Shown here in pieces: positions 23,131-33,791 of a DNA stretch of 64,000 nucleotides (position 1 is its first letter; each line of letters starts with the position of its first letter). The stretch covers positions 1,503,001-1,567,000 of the forward strand of contig JAITYX010000030.1 of NCBI GenBank assembly GCA_021018815.1. The letters are read 5' to 3'. The notes beneath the pieces were generated by a model. It saw only the letters and a program-made list of their open reading frames with translations. It ran no database searches and had not been told where the DNA came from. This DNA comes from Talinum fruticosum (taxonomy: Eukaryota > Streptophyta > Magnoliopsida > Caryophyllales > Talinaceae). A program made the position numbers and the translations under genes.

Positions 23131-23707
23131 TTTTTTTTTTGGTTGACATATTTTTGGGAAACATTCCCAACCAATTTTATGCGCAAAAATTTTCGAAGGG
23201 GACGAAAAAATACCGACCTTGATTTTAGAGTTGAGAAATTGTAGGCTCCTTCGGACGGAGAATATCGACCCAATTCGAAATGCGATGACCCCGGCTCCGT
23301 TAGTCGAAACATATTAGGCGTTTTATGATCGCGAAAAATCGGACCCTTCTTCGATGAGCCCGTGTTGACTCCCGTTGAGCTTAAATTGTATCAACTCTTT
23401 AGTATGGGCCTTCGTAGGGTACCTCTGATTGTGCCCAAGTCGTAATTTTACGTTGGAGGCCTTCGTTAGCTTCATGTTTGCCTCCGAGCTTGATGTCGTC
23501 AAACGACGTTTAACGTTGAGCTATAATACCGACCGTACGCCTTGAGGGCCAAAAACCTTCTTCGTCTTCATTTTGTGAACCATCGCTCCCTTATAGTGTT
23601 GGAGCGGTTTCTTACTGAACAAAAGTGTTCTTCAAGGGCGTTGACCTTGTGCCTTTTCCAGTGACTTAAGGCTTGAGTGATGTCTCTTAGAGATCCTCTA
23701 TGATCTT

Positions 23708-24040
23708 ATGGGATCTTCGCTTATCGAGTCGCGTACGCTTAATATTTTTTCGTCCAAAAGGCCTTCTTTTAACGAATGTACACATCTGAAGACCATAGTC
23801 GATCTCTTCATGCTTGGCATTTACTTGTCTTATGCTTGGATCTCGCTCCGAAGGTCTTACTTTGGAGTCAAGCTCTTTGGCGGTATCAATCCCTTAGAAG
23901 GAAGCGCCAAAGGAGGGGAGTTCTTTGAGGATGATGGCGTTGGCGAGGATGCCAAAGATGGCTCAGAGGATTGGCCCCCTTTCCATGACTCTTCATGGGA
24001 TATGAGTTATTTTGACGTCCTGCGCGCCATTATGACTTGA
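23708..24040 (+). other. second plus-strand open frame in the retroelement, unassigned
   Basis: ATG at 23,708; 110 codons. The C-terminal half is acidic (GGEFFEDDGVGEDAKDGSED). No family recognised. It sits where pol would be expected and runs antisense to gag. It may be part of a longer decayed antisense gene, captured host sequence or chance. Just downstream, a short motif containing GGGATTGTATTAGCCCC recurs at about 24,225, 24,305 and 24,390. Confidence 0.22.
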
Positions 24041-26388
24041 TACTCTTTCGTTTTGCTTGAACTTTTATCTTCGATCGATCCTTGCTTTGATGCTTGTTGG
24101 ATGCTTACTTGCCTCGTTGCTTCTTTTTATTGTTCCCGATTTTTGCTTTCTTGCCGCTTGGGGCACATGATCACCCTTCATCATAGTTGGGTCTTCTTTG
24201 AGTTTTACAACTTGGCTATCCTAGGGGATTGTATTAGCCCCAGTGTTGCCCCAGAATCGGCACAATGAAAAACATACAACGAAAGAAACTAGCGAGGCCT
24301 TAGGGGGTCATATTAGCCCCTACTTTTTCTTCTAACTTTGACAAAGTTAAGAAAATACAACGAAAGGAACCAGGGACTTGGGTGTTCTAGGGGATTGTAT
24401 TAGCCCCTATTTATGCCCCCAAGATCGTCTTAAAGTAAAGTATGAGACGTAAAGATGCGAGAAAACTTGCTCATTGTATTGATGAAAGATCGAAGTCCGT
24501 ACGGAAGGGAGGAATGTGTGCCCCAGTTGAGCGCTTTCGAAAAAGTTGCGTCAATCGTGGGTGATTCCTTTACAAAATCTCTGGGACTTAAGCTGGGTGG
24601 GTCTTTAAAGAAAGGCCCCCACGCCGGATAATGAGCGTGAACTATTTACATAAGCACCACTATCTCATGAGCTTGATGTCTTCGGGAGGCGCAAGCCGGA
24701 CCTTGACATAATCTTCTATGGTGGTGAGACACACCATCATAGTCTCGGAGACTTTGGTTGGGGCTCCACTTTTAGCTTCTTACCCTTAGGATCATCATGA
24801 CTCTTCCCGTCCTCTTTCTGCTTCTCCATCAAAGGTCGAAGGCTTACTACATAGCATGCACGTGCGGTCTTTTGGTCTCCATAGGTCTCACCTACGGATC
24901 CATCATTAAGCTCATACTTCATAAGGAGAAGGTATGGGGCGACGACCGCTTTGATCTGGTTGAGGGTGGGACGTCCAATGATGACATTGTAGGCGAGAGG
25001 GATGTCGATCACTAGGAATTTAACTTCGATGTTTCGGCCCTGACCTTCTCTCCAACCCCGACTGGTAGGCGGATCATGCATATGGGGTGTATCGTCCGCT
25101 CTCCGAACTCGACGACGGGATTGATGAGGGAAACAAGATTTTGAGGGGCATACTTCAGTTGTCTTAGGCATTCCAGGGTGATGACGTCTACCGAGCTCCC
25201 CGTGTCGATAAGAACCCTGCGGACTATGGCGTCCGAAATCTTCGAGTGTGATGACCAAAGGATCCTCATATGGGGTGGCCATGCTTTTCAAATCTTGTTC
25301 TCCGAAGGTCACTATGGGCACCTTCGGAGGTGGAGGTTGGTCGGTGATCAAGACTTGTTGAGCGCTCCCGAGGTGAGCTTTCCAGGGAGGAGAGGGTCGT
25401 GCCCCTGCAAATCCCCAGCGATGGTGGCTACAATCTTAGTAGCATCGTCATCATCGTAGTGCTCATATCCTTGCCTTGAAGAACCTCCTTGTGCTCCACA
25501 AGGATCTTTTTGAGGAAGCGATCAATTTGCCCGTTATCCGCCAACTCCCAAGCGCCTTCTTTAAAGCGTGACACTCTGTAGTGTTGTGTCCGGTTTGTTC
25601 ATGAAATTCGCAATATTTGTTGGAAGCTCGCGCTTTCGCAGGAGTGGACATGGGAGGCGGTTTCTTGAGCATGGGATGCCCTTTGATCTCCATCAGAATA
25701 CTCAGGGGTCGGTGTTGAAGCGGTGGTCCACTTCATTTCGAGGATTAAATTTTCCATCTCCTCCTTTCCTTCGACCTCATCTCCTTCCTCCGCGCGAGAT
25801 CTCCGTGGCTCGAATAAAGTCGGCCGCCTTTCGGAGTGCTTCGCTAAGGTGGACACCTTTTGTTCAGCGAGGGAAAATTTGAATCTTCCGCTTCGAGTCC
25901 GTTAAGGAAGGTAGTGTAGGCAACTCCGTCTTGCGGGTCAAAGATAAGGACGACCTCTCCATGAAACCTTCGGACATAGTCCTTAAGGGTCTCGTTTCTC
26001 CCTTACTTAATCTTGGAGAGGTGGATGCTAGTCTTCTTACGCTTGCAACTCGCGATGAATTGTGCGACGAAATTCTCGCATAACTCTTCAAAGGAAGATA
26101 TGCTCCCTTGGGGAAGATTGTTGAACCATTTCTGCGCGACTCCCTTTAGTGTAGCGAGGAAGAATCGACGGTAGGTTGCATCGTCCCCGTCCCGAACGTA
26201 CATGTGGGACTTGTAGTACGCCAAGTGATCTTCGGGATCGGTTGTGTCATTGTATGGATCAATGTTTGGAACCTTTATCTTCTTCATTCGGGGAGCATTG
26301 ATAATCTTCTTCGAAAATGGAGTGTTGAAAGCATTCCGAGTTGGCCTTAAATAGGAGCCGAGAGATAGGGATGAAGCGGGGTTGGTGG

Positions 26389-27831
26389 TTGTTGAGAGAA
26401 ATATTATACCGCAAGTGCACGGCATAGTTGTAGCTAGACGGCAAACACGGGTCGTGTCCACAGAGAGTTGTGTTTCAAATATCAAAGCTAACCTAAACTT
26501 TCTAATCTAGGTAAAAACTCGGTTCGACAGGTGATTTGGTTTTTAGATCAACTAATAACAAAATAACTAAGAAAAAAAAAACCGATGAATAAAAAGCCTT
26601 AGATTGGGATTAATCACACTAATATGCCTGAAACCAGAATCGAATACCGTTTGAGACTTGCCTATGCTAGTAGTTTAGAAGAGGGAGACACCAATTAAGC
26701 CTATCTTCGCCTACTTTCGAAGGTCAAAGACTAATCTTGCACAATTTAATCACCTATTTTCATGGGATTAATAAAGAGCAAAATCACAATGAATGCATCT
26801 CACAACCCCGATTAAAACCCTAATTATTTTCATATCAAAGTTCTAATCGTTCACAACGTCATTCTAGGTAAGTTTTCATCTTTCGATGTTCCACAAAACC
26901 CTAATAAAAGCATATGAGTCCTCTCTTGAGGCAATCAATGAAGGAGTGATGAACGAAGTGAATTCTAACCTAAAAAGCATAGAACAACCCAATTGGTACT
27001 CAATTCATGATTATCAAGGCATAATAGGGATCAATCCCAACCTAAGTAAAGAAATTAGCCCCTAAACATGATACTAAACAATTGACAAAGATTGGAGAAA
27101 ATAGCCATAGAGAAACAAAGAGAAATTGTGAAGAAAAGATAAAGAGAAGAAATTACGATTACCGAATAAAAAACTTGATGCGATTCAATCATAAAAACTT
27201 GAAGTAGATGAACAATAAAGAGTGTTCTTGAGTCTCCTCTCGAGCTCTCTCGAAACCCTAGCTAAAAATCTACATTATGGAATAGAATCCCTCAACAAAT
27301 ACAATTAGGAAACTTAAATAATCGCCGAAGCAATGAGTCGCACGGCCGTGCGAAAGTCCCACGGGTACCGTGCGAAAAATCTGCCGCGTTACGTGCTCTC
27401 TGCTGTTTCGCACGGCCGTGCAGATTCTGCACGAGGTACCGTGCGCGTCTTCAATCTTCAGTAACTTGTCGCACGGCCGTGCGAGATGTGCACTGAGGGG
27501 CCGTGCGGCCTTCCTTCAGTCGGGTCCTTCGCTCGATAATCCGCACGGCATGTGCAGCTTCGCACTGAGGGTCAGTGCAACTTCTCTTGATGTGTTTTAG
27601 GCTTTTTCTTGCCTCCTCTTGGGCCCGAACTCTTCTTTTCATCGCTTTTCATGAAATTTACCTCGAATCTCTCAAATTTAAGCCTAAAAACCTATAATAA
27701 AGAGATTTACGAACTTAGGTGACGATAAAGAGAAAATGAGCAAAATCTAACCCAAAACTAAATAAATATCATCGAAATTATCATAGAATTGGGCTAAATA
27801 ATGCCTTAAAAGCGGCAAAACGAGGTTTAAC
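26389..27831. mobile_element. nested 1.44 kb insertion in gag
   Basis: This AT-rich block interrupts the GC-richer gag and is flanked by the 5 bp direct repeat GGTGG (26384-26388 and 27832-27836). It starts TTGTTGAGAGAAATATT, has ATACCGCAAGTGCACGG near the left end, and ends GGTTTAAC. No terminal inverted repeat and no protein are visible. It contains a cluster of GCACGGCCGTGC palindromes at 27,335-27,585. The family is unknown to me. It is younger than the host element. Confidence 0.6.
27335..27585. repeat. cluster of GCACGGCCGTGC palindromic repeats
   Basis: Four repeats of a ~60-70 bp unit occur. Each has a 12 bp perfect palindrome GCACGGCCGTGC (degenerate in the last copy) followed about 12-20 bp later by a CCGTGCG-like or partner segment. 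Neighbouring copies could pair as hairpins. The block lies inside the nested insertion and is GC-rich compared with its surroundings. Confidence 0.7.
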
Positions 27832-28701
27832 GGTGGCGTGGAACTTCCACCGGGAAGGACTCTTCCTCCTCTCGGATCGAGGAGGAGTGTGCCTGGTCCT
27901 CTCCGACTTCTCGGGACCCTTCGATTTGATTGCTCATGACGCCTTTCTCTTGATCGCTCCGGCTCTCGGGCGGCGGACCGCTCTTGGTTGCGCCTTGGGG
28001 CATTGCGGGCTCGATGAGAATTGCGGCTACGTGTAGCCGATCGTGCGAGGCTGGCGGACCTTATGCTCCCAGGGGCCTTCACTCCGTGTTTGGGGCAAGG
28101 GCGTCGCCATGATCGTCGAACCGGACGGAACGCCTGCTGTGGGTAGCATAAGGGGTCGAGGCCGTGTGCAAAGTTGCAACATTCTCGTTGGCTTTATGGA
28201 GAGCTTTCTTTGCATCGATAATCCCTCGGGCATCGCCTTCTTCGTGACTCCTTGTTGGGAGGGCACTTGGCTGCTCGGGAGTAAGCGCGGTTGGTGCCTC
28301 GGCGGGCTGTGCTTTGGAGCCGCATGGGAAGGCATCCCGCCCGAGAAGTGGCCAACAGCTGACCTCCCAGGGGTTGCGCCCTACCCGGGAGTTGGGCGTA
28401 GTGGAAGGGCATGATTGGCATGCGCTGCTCCATGGTGACTCGCACTTGTTCTTGCACTTGCTGTACAACGAGTTGTTTTAAGGATCTCTATTAGGTTTTG
28501 GAGAGCCCCTAGGGTGATGTACCCCTCCAGCTGGGTATGGCGGTTGCCGGTAGACCGCTGAGATGATTCCGCATCCTCGGGTTGAGGAACGTCGCGGGAT
28601 TGGTCCCCTGTAGGCATTGAACGATGAGGGTGAGGGACCGGTGGGTTCGTGTCGCGAGTCATCTTGGATCGAGATCGAGTGCCACCGGCGACCATATGCT
28701 A

Positions 28702-28728
28702 CCTTCCCCACGCAGACGGCGCCAAAGC
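28702..28728 (-). other. primer-binding site of the Tat-like element
   Basis: Directly after the 5' LTR on minus comes GCTTTGGCGCCGTCTGCG. TGGCGCCGTC is the usual opening of primer-binding sites in Tat/Athila-type plant gypsy elements, which prime from a host tRNA. It confirms the minus orientation of the element. Confidence 0.65.
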
Positions 28729-29352
28729 TGTTTCCGGAGAAATCGAGTTAATGAGGTGGATGATGATTCGGAGAGAGGAGGGATTTCTTGCTCCGGTTCG
28801 AGGACGTGGCACGATCGATCCGAGTCCGAGTGGCGACTGCTCGAACCTGCAAAAGGCGAAACCCGGGTGGTGGATCCGGGGAACGCCCTCCGACGCTTCG
28901 AGTTAGTAATGAACTAAGTTGAATGGATCGAGGAGACCTTCCTCGATGTGCGTGGGGGATTCCTTGGGAGTCGAGAAGTTTTTCAAATATGGAAGTTCTC
29001 GAGATGAATGTGGATGAACGTTGATGAACGTTGATGAATGTGGATGAGTGTTGAGAGCTTAGGAGCTTGAGAGCTTGGGAGCTTAAGTGATTATCACCCA
29101 AATGGGATTTCTTGTCAAGTGAACATAACATGCCTTAGGATTGGGAAATAGCGGGTATTTATAGGAGATTTTAAAGGGGTAAAATGGTACTTTACCATGG
29201 TTTAGGGAAATCCTTGCCCTAGTGGGCTTTGTGCTTTTACCTGGCCCGTTAAGGGTTGGCTTGGGCCGAGATCTCCGTTATCCGACTGATTAGGCTCGGT
29301 TGGCTGGTGACGTGGCGGGTGAGTTGAAACTGTCCGGGAAATACCCGAATCA
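28729..29352 (-). repeat. 5' LTR of the Tat-like element
   Basis: 624 bp. It holds an intact TATAAATA on minus (29,156-29,163), the likely core promoter of the element. Beyond its right end the sequence returns to the GTTATGAGTTGTTAT-type repeat found left of 20,025. Confidence 0.9.
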
Positions 29353-29769
29353 TAAGCTGTTATAGTATGTATGAGTTGTTATGAGATGAAAGTTGTTATA
29401 AAAATCGATATAATACCAAATCGAATAGGCCTAAGTAATCTTCTATCCTTAATGTTTATAACATGTCAAACTGAAAGTTGAAAGCTTAGTTGAAATTTTA
29501 GTGCCTACTACAAGTTTGAATTTATGTTGCTACTACATTGATTATCTTCGCCATTATTATAAGTCTCTTGAGCATTAGTATTATTATTGTTATCCTTGGC
29601 TAAGTATGTATTTTTTTGTTTGCTTTGTTCTGTGCAAATGATGCTATGATAAATTTTGCAACTATATCAAAATATTAAAATAAACATCGTCACACGAGAG
29701 CTACATATTTTTTTATTCAACTATTTGTATAATTACTTATATCTGATACAACATTTTTCCTATTTTTTG
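29353..29769. other. spacer with one arm of an inverted duplication
   Basis: Remnant of the repeat into which the gypsy element inserted, then (29,431 to about 29,656) a segment that is repeated in inverted orientation at 33,442-33,690. The 3' UTR of neprosin copy 4 must lie here. Confidence 0.6.
29431..29656 (+). repeat. inverted duplication, left arm
   Basis: CTAAGTAATCTTCTATCC, CTACTACAAGTTTGAATT and ATTATTGTTATCCTTGGC match, in order, the reverse complement of 33,442-33,690, with an estimated 80-85% identity and a few small gaps. The right arm lies just downstream of the carrier gene, so this looks like a copied gene tail. Confidence 0.8.
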
Positions 29770-31573
29770 TCACCAAACCGTCGATCCAAAGGTGACAATA
29801 TGTTGATGGTCTCTCATATGATTATCAAAAACCCCATAATTAGGGTGATCCGTGTACTTCTCAGTATCAGCAGCATCAACAACGTTATGTGCATCGTCAA
29901 CCACAACAAATTCTTTACAAAATGCATCGTTCACCATATCGGGGGCGAAGTCAGGATAATGACCAGCTCCCATTTCCGGGGGCGGCATTAGACTTGCTGT
30001 GCTATATACTTCTCCTCCACATGCTGCATATGTTGCTGAACTTTTCAACCCCTCGAATATGTTCCGCGGCCAAAACCCTATGACATCTGACTCTAATCCC
30101 ACCTGGAGCCACCAATTTCCATTCTGTACGTCCTGTTATACATGCACATTTGCGCCATCAGATGTAAGAATTTGTTAAATATGAAAACTCAGAACCTTAC
30201 ATATTAAAAGGCGGAAGTTCAGATGAAGTTGCATATATAATTAGTTTCAAAATTTTACCTGATACACAAAGAACTGGTTTGTGTAAATTTGTTCTCCTTT
30301 TTTGATACCGGAGACATGACAAAGTCGAGAGGGATATCTGATCTGACAATTACAAACCCGCAATCTGAATTGAAACAGTGTAAACCATTCGCCTGCGGAA
30401 TAAGCCGAAAGAACCCAATTTAGCCTTGTGCACAATGACATCTCAACCTCAAGAGTACTGTACTGTACTTACAACTGAATATATGAAGAACCTGGTCTGG
30501 TTATCCTTGTACTTGATCGGATTAACCTGTGAATTGAATTAAATTAACAAGATAAATCATCCTTACAATGCTAAAATAACCCGAAAAATTACAAATTAAT
30601 CAGCTGATCACTTACAGTCCATCCAGCAATAATGGAATCAGAACCACCCCTAAGAATAATTTCAGCAGAACTGTATTGGCCTGGTTGAACTTTAGGGTTG
30701 TAAATGCTTATAGTTCCCCCAACTCCATAGTATTTTCTCCAAGGATTGCTTTTTGTTTGCCCCACCGCGAACTTCATTATATAGTTATGCATATAAATTA
30801 GGCTAATTAAAGTCAAATGTATACAGCAAAATTCTGATAAATTTCTCTGTAAATTTTGAGGTTAATTAAAACTCACAATAGTTCCATCTATGATTACGTC
30901 GTTGATTTGCAAATCGTCATCCTTCTGATTCATTCTTCTGATCGGAACCGTTCCTGGAGGGCAGCCTCCATCTTTTAATCGGATCATGTTCATGTCTATT
31001 GGGATCTCATTTATCATCGAGGAGTTGTTATTGTTGTTGTTGCTAATCACTTTCGGCCTGGAGGTAGGCCTCATCTAAACAGCAAGAGATCATTTATTTT
31101 GTGGTGAATAAGTAACCAAGAACTCTGACATGCAGAGAAGTAAGAGAAAGGGATGTACCTGAGGGTGGAAAGTGTGGTTTTTCAGAAGTGGGTGATTAAA
31201 TGCTGGCTGTTCATAGAAATCCACACAATCGTATATGTCTCCATGCTCTGTCTACAAGTCATCATTATATTCTATGTTAAATAAAGGTACGAAGTAATAT
31301 TACGTGACCGGATTCATGGACCCCATTCAAAATAAAAATTCCTTAGTTTTTCATATCAAAATAGGGAAGGAAAAAAATAATAAATTTGAGCAACTCGTTG
31401 TGAGAGTTCATTTTAAATTCTGAATCTGTCACTGATTTTACCTGGACAGTATTGACAGCATATTCTGATCCATCTTTTCTAAATATTTCTCGTGCTCGTG
31501 CACCAAGAAGTCCAGCACCAAAATGTGACAGAAGCATCAATGTCGCGAGAGGATAAAATTTACCCATGGCCAT
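29770..31573 (-). CDS. neprosin-family (DUF239) protein, copy 4, one frameshift
   Basis: Seven exons: 31573-31442, 31251-31159, 31074-30877, 30771-30616, 30526-30473, 30392-30259, 30132-29770; intended product about 376 residues. It starts MAMGKFYPLATLMLLSHF, a signal peptide. The activation region has GDIYDCVDFYEQPAF, an Asn run (SNNNNNNSS) and CPPGTVPIRR. The domain has YYGVGG, GGSDSIIAGW, HCFNSDCGF, NGNWWLQVG, GFWPRNIF and CGGEV. Exon 6 is 134 nt instead of the 135 seen in copies 2 and 3: one base is missing from a run of six A on minus (plus 30298-30303). Ile189 aligns with the first neprosin catalytic Glu; Glu297 is kept. The end (FGSTVW) departs from the GGPDSY-type end of copies 2 and 3. 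A 5' UTR intron is likely (31,582-31,750). Confidence 0.87.
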
Positions 31574-31805
31574 TTTCTGGACTGCATTTATATATATGAA
31601 GGAATTAATGGACCAAAAGAGATACAAAAATTTTTTTCACAAGAAGTTGAAGTAAATTCAATTTTTTTGAAATTTTTTTTTGACAAGTATTGGAAAAAAT
31701 ACAGAAAGAAATCACCAGATTTTGGGGGCACAGGGAAGAAAAACAATTACCTCTGGAAATGATGAACCCTAGCTAGTGTGAAATGAGACTCATGCATGGT
31801 AATGC

Positions 31806-31815
31806 TATTTAAATA
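31806..31815 (-). promoter_or_regulatory. TATA-like box of neprosin copy 4
   Basis: TATTTAAATA on minus. It is followed downstream by a short leader that ends with a GTAATT donor (exon edge at 31,751) and an acceptor whose exon begins at 31,581, just before the start codon at 31,573. The spacing fits a core promoter; no other proof. Confidence 0.4.
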
Positions 31816-33791
31816 CAAAGTATACGGAAAGAAGAACAGAATCTAGAATGGTCAAAATCATTTCAGCATATTCCTTGGATATGCAAATAGCATCCTTTTT
31901 TTGGGTTTTTTTGGGGGTCATTTTTGGGGGATTGCGATTAATAGAATGGTCACCATGTTATGGAAATGGCTTTTCTCAAGTATCACGTAATAGATCCTTA
32001 GATATCACGTTATAAGTCCCAACTCACATGGGCATAGCCTAATTGATACTATGCCCTTTTCTACAGTGATAGAATTAGAAAATTTACTTAATAGTGTCCC
32101 TTTTTAATATTTTTAAATTTTATAAGTACTATTTTTTATGGGTATCTTTCCATAACAATTTTATAAACTTTTTAGGATATTTAAACATAAATTTTAACAA
32201 TTTTTTTATCAACGGTGTTTCGAACACCCTTGACAACAAAAGAGCTCTGCCACTATTTTTCCATCTAGAAGCCCCCTATTGGCCGCTCAACACCCAACAC
32301 CACGGTGTGGGACCCCAACATAGATGGGTCCCGCTTATGTCATAACTCTTAACAATTATTGTACATGATCAATTTAATTTTATTTTATTTTTTCAATCCA
32401 CCTGGGGTTTAATTTTCTGGTTATAAGATTTTCACTAAACAATGTTCTCATCATAACTTGTCTTTTAATTTGTAAACCAATCAACTTCCCTTCTGTAAAA
32501 AGGAGGGAAGATTTTCTGTCACTAGACATGTCAATTTCATTCTTTTTGGACTAAAAGAAAGGAGGTGTTCGTTGAAGCCGAAAGTCAAATTATCATATAT
32601 ACGTTACGTTTAGATTTTTAAAGGGCGAAATCAACCTAGATTTCTATAACATTTAATGATTGAAACGTACAAGATATTGGCCAGATTTGCTTGGATTTGT
32701 TAACAATCAATGCCTGGATTCTGTTCATGACTATCCACATAATATACCTATGAGTCCGAGATTGAGTATATACAGTAATGTAGTAGTATCAACCTAGCAG
32801 ATATTATTTATCAATCAATTCAAGTAAGGCCAATACTCTACACTTTCACCTTCTTCATCGGATTCAAATTTTAGCAGACACAATTTCCTTATAAGTTGTG
32901 TAAGGAGTTGTGGTGGGATATGGGCATGTGTGCTTTAAACTTGAGTTTTGTATCCGCTGTCCTCTGAGGCCCCAAGCTGAAGTAACCCCAAAGATAAAAG
33001 ACCCGGTTAGGTCATCCACATTTACCCTCGTTCAAAAATTGAATATTATTTATCAGCTGCTAAGTAGCTTCATTTGAAGTGGCGTGTGAGGCAGTTTCGA
33101 ATTTGAGATTCTCATTCACACCTTTTTTTTTACATAGGATCAGCATGCATTTGGGCCTAGCCTTGATATTGATAAAAGGACCATCAGCATTTGTTTTTTC
33201 CTTTTTGCCCACAAAATTAATCACTGTTCTATATCTAGAAGTGGCTGTCTAACCAAGTAAGCTCGAAAGAAAATCGAGATATGCTCATTTTTTATGGGAA
33301 AGATCTTAAGAATCACTTTCACAAGATCGATCTCTTCTTTAGACCCCTAGGTAACCCGAGCATCATTTTATGTCACAATTTTTTTATATGAAACCGGCTT
33401 AATTGAAAGTTGTCAGAAACTGACTCACTTTCGTAGCTGTGAATTTTATCATAACGAGTAAAGTACCCCTGCATCATTTACACCGAAGAAGCAAATAGAA
33501 ACTACATACTTGCCAAGGATAACAATAATAATACTAATACTCAAGAGACTTCATACTGTCAAAGATAATCAATGAAGAAGCAACATGAATTCAAACTTGT
33601 AGTAGGCACTACAATTTCAACTAAGCTTTCAACTTTCTGTAACAATTCAGTTTGACATGTTACAAACATTAAAGGTTGAAGATTACTTAGAAATACAAAC
33701 AAAACTGCAACTTATGCAACCAATAACAGGGGAAATTGTGGAATAGCTAGAAGAGTTAGTCTTAAGAACCTACTAGTAAAAAATTATTGCA
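31816..33791. other. spacer between neprosin copy 4 and the carrier gene
   Basis: AT-rich, with no recognised coding signal. The last ~350 bp should hold the 3' UTR of the carrier gene and contain the right arm of the inverted duplication (33,442-33,690). Confidence 0.5.
33442..33690 (-). repeat. inverted duplication, right arm
   Basis: Reverse complement of 29,431-29,656 with small gaps, the largest about 18-20 bp near 33,455-33,475. It lies about 100-350 bp beyond the carrier stop codon, inside its probable 3' UTR. Confidence 0.8.

Larger units (their letters stand above)
24737..28695 (-). pseudogene. degenerate gag-protease of the Tat-like element
   Basis: The first ATG lies at 28,695, shortly after the primer-binding site (MVAGGTRSRSKMTRD). 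Then follow an Arg/Ser-rich linker, the nested insertion (26,389-27,831) and the gag core with NIDPYNDTTDPEDHLAYYKS, WFNNLPQGSI and FVAQFIASCKRKK. A zinc-knuckle-like KYCEFHEQTGHNTTECHALK is near 25.6 kb. An aspartic protease follows, with LIDTGSSVDVI (about 25.2 kb) and later YNVIIGRPTLNQIKAVV. The frame closes at 24,737 with no reverse transcriptase after it. Many frameshifts split the reading; some may be sequencing error, but loss of pol is not. The protein would build virus-like particles and process gag. Confidence 0.8.
20025..29352 (-). mobile_element. non-autonomous Ty3-gypsy (Tat/Ogre-like) LTR retrotransposon
   Basis: Two direct repeats, 20025-20650 and 28729-29352, bound the element. 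Read on minus, each starts TGATTCG and ends GGAAACA. A TTTGGCGCCGTC primer-binding-site motif follows the right-hand (5') LTR. Internal order on minus: gag, zinc-knuckle-like motif and protease (28.7-24.7 kb), then no reverse transcriptase, RNase H or integrase, then tandem-repeat arrays (23.1-21.7 kb), an ORF on the opposite strand, and the 3' LTR. This order, including a 3' region with satellites and an antisense ORF, is known from the Tat lineage. The LTRs differ at roughly 28 positions by eye, suggesting 4-5% divergence. Flanks read TAACT and TAAGC, so no exact target duplication survives. Mobility would need pol from another element. Confidence 0.85.

Noticed and set aside
22396..23222. 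Long plus-strand ORFs that look like a repeat protein
   Set aside because: They are produced by the 26 bp and ~25 bp tandem arrays and have no unique sequence.
27370..28414. Plus-strand ORFs across the gag region
   Set aside because: Shadows of the minus-strand gag and of the GC-rich palindrome block.
30000..31000. Treating neprosin copies as pseudogenes
   Set aside because: Each has intact splice sites and conserved sequence on both sides of a single-base loss, and unrelated housekeeping genes show the same kind of loss; assembly error is more likely.
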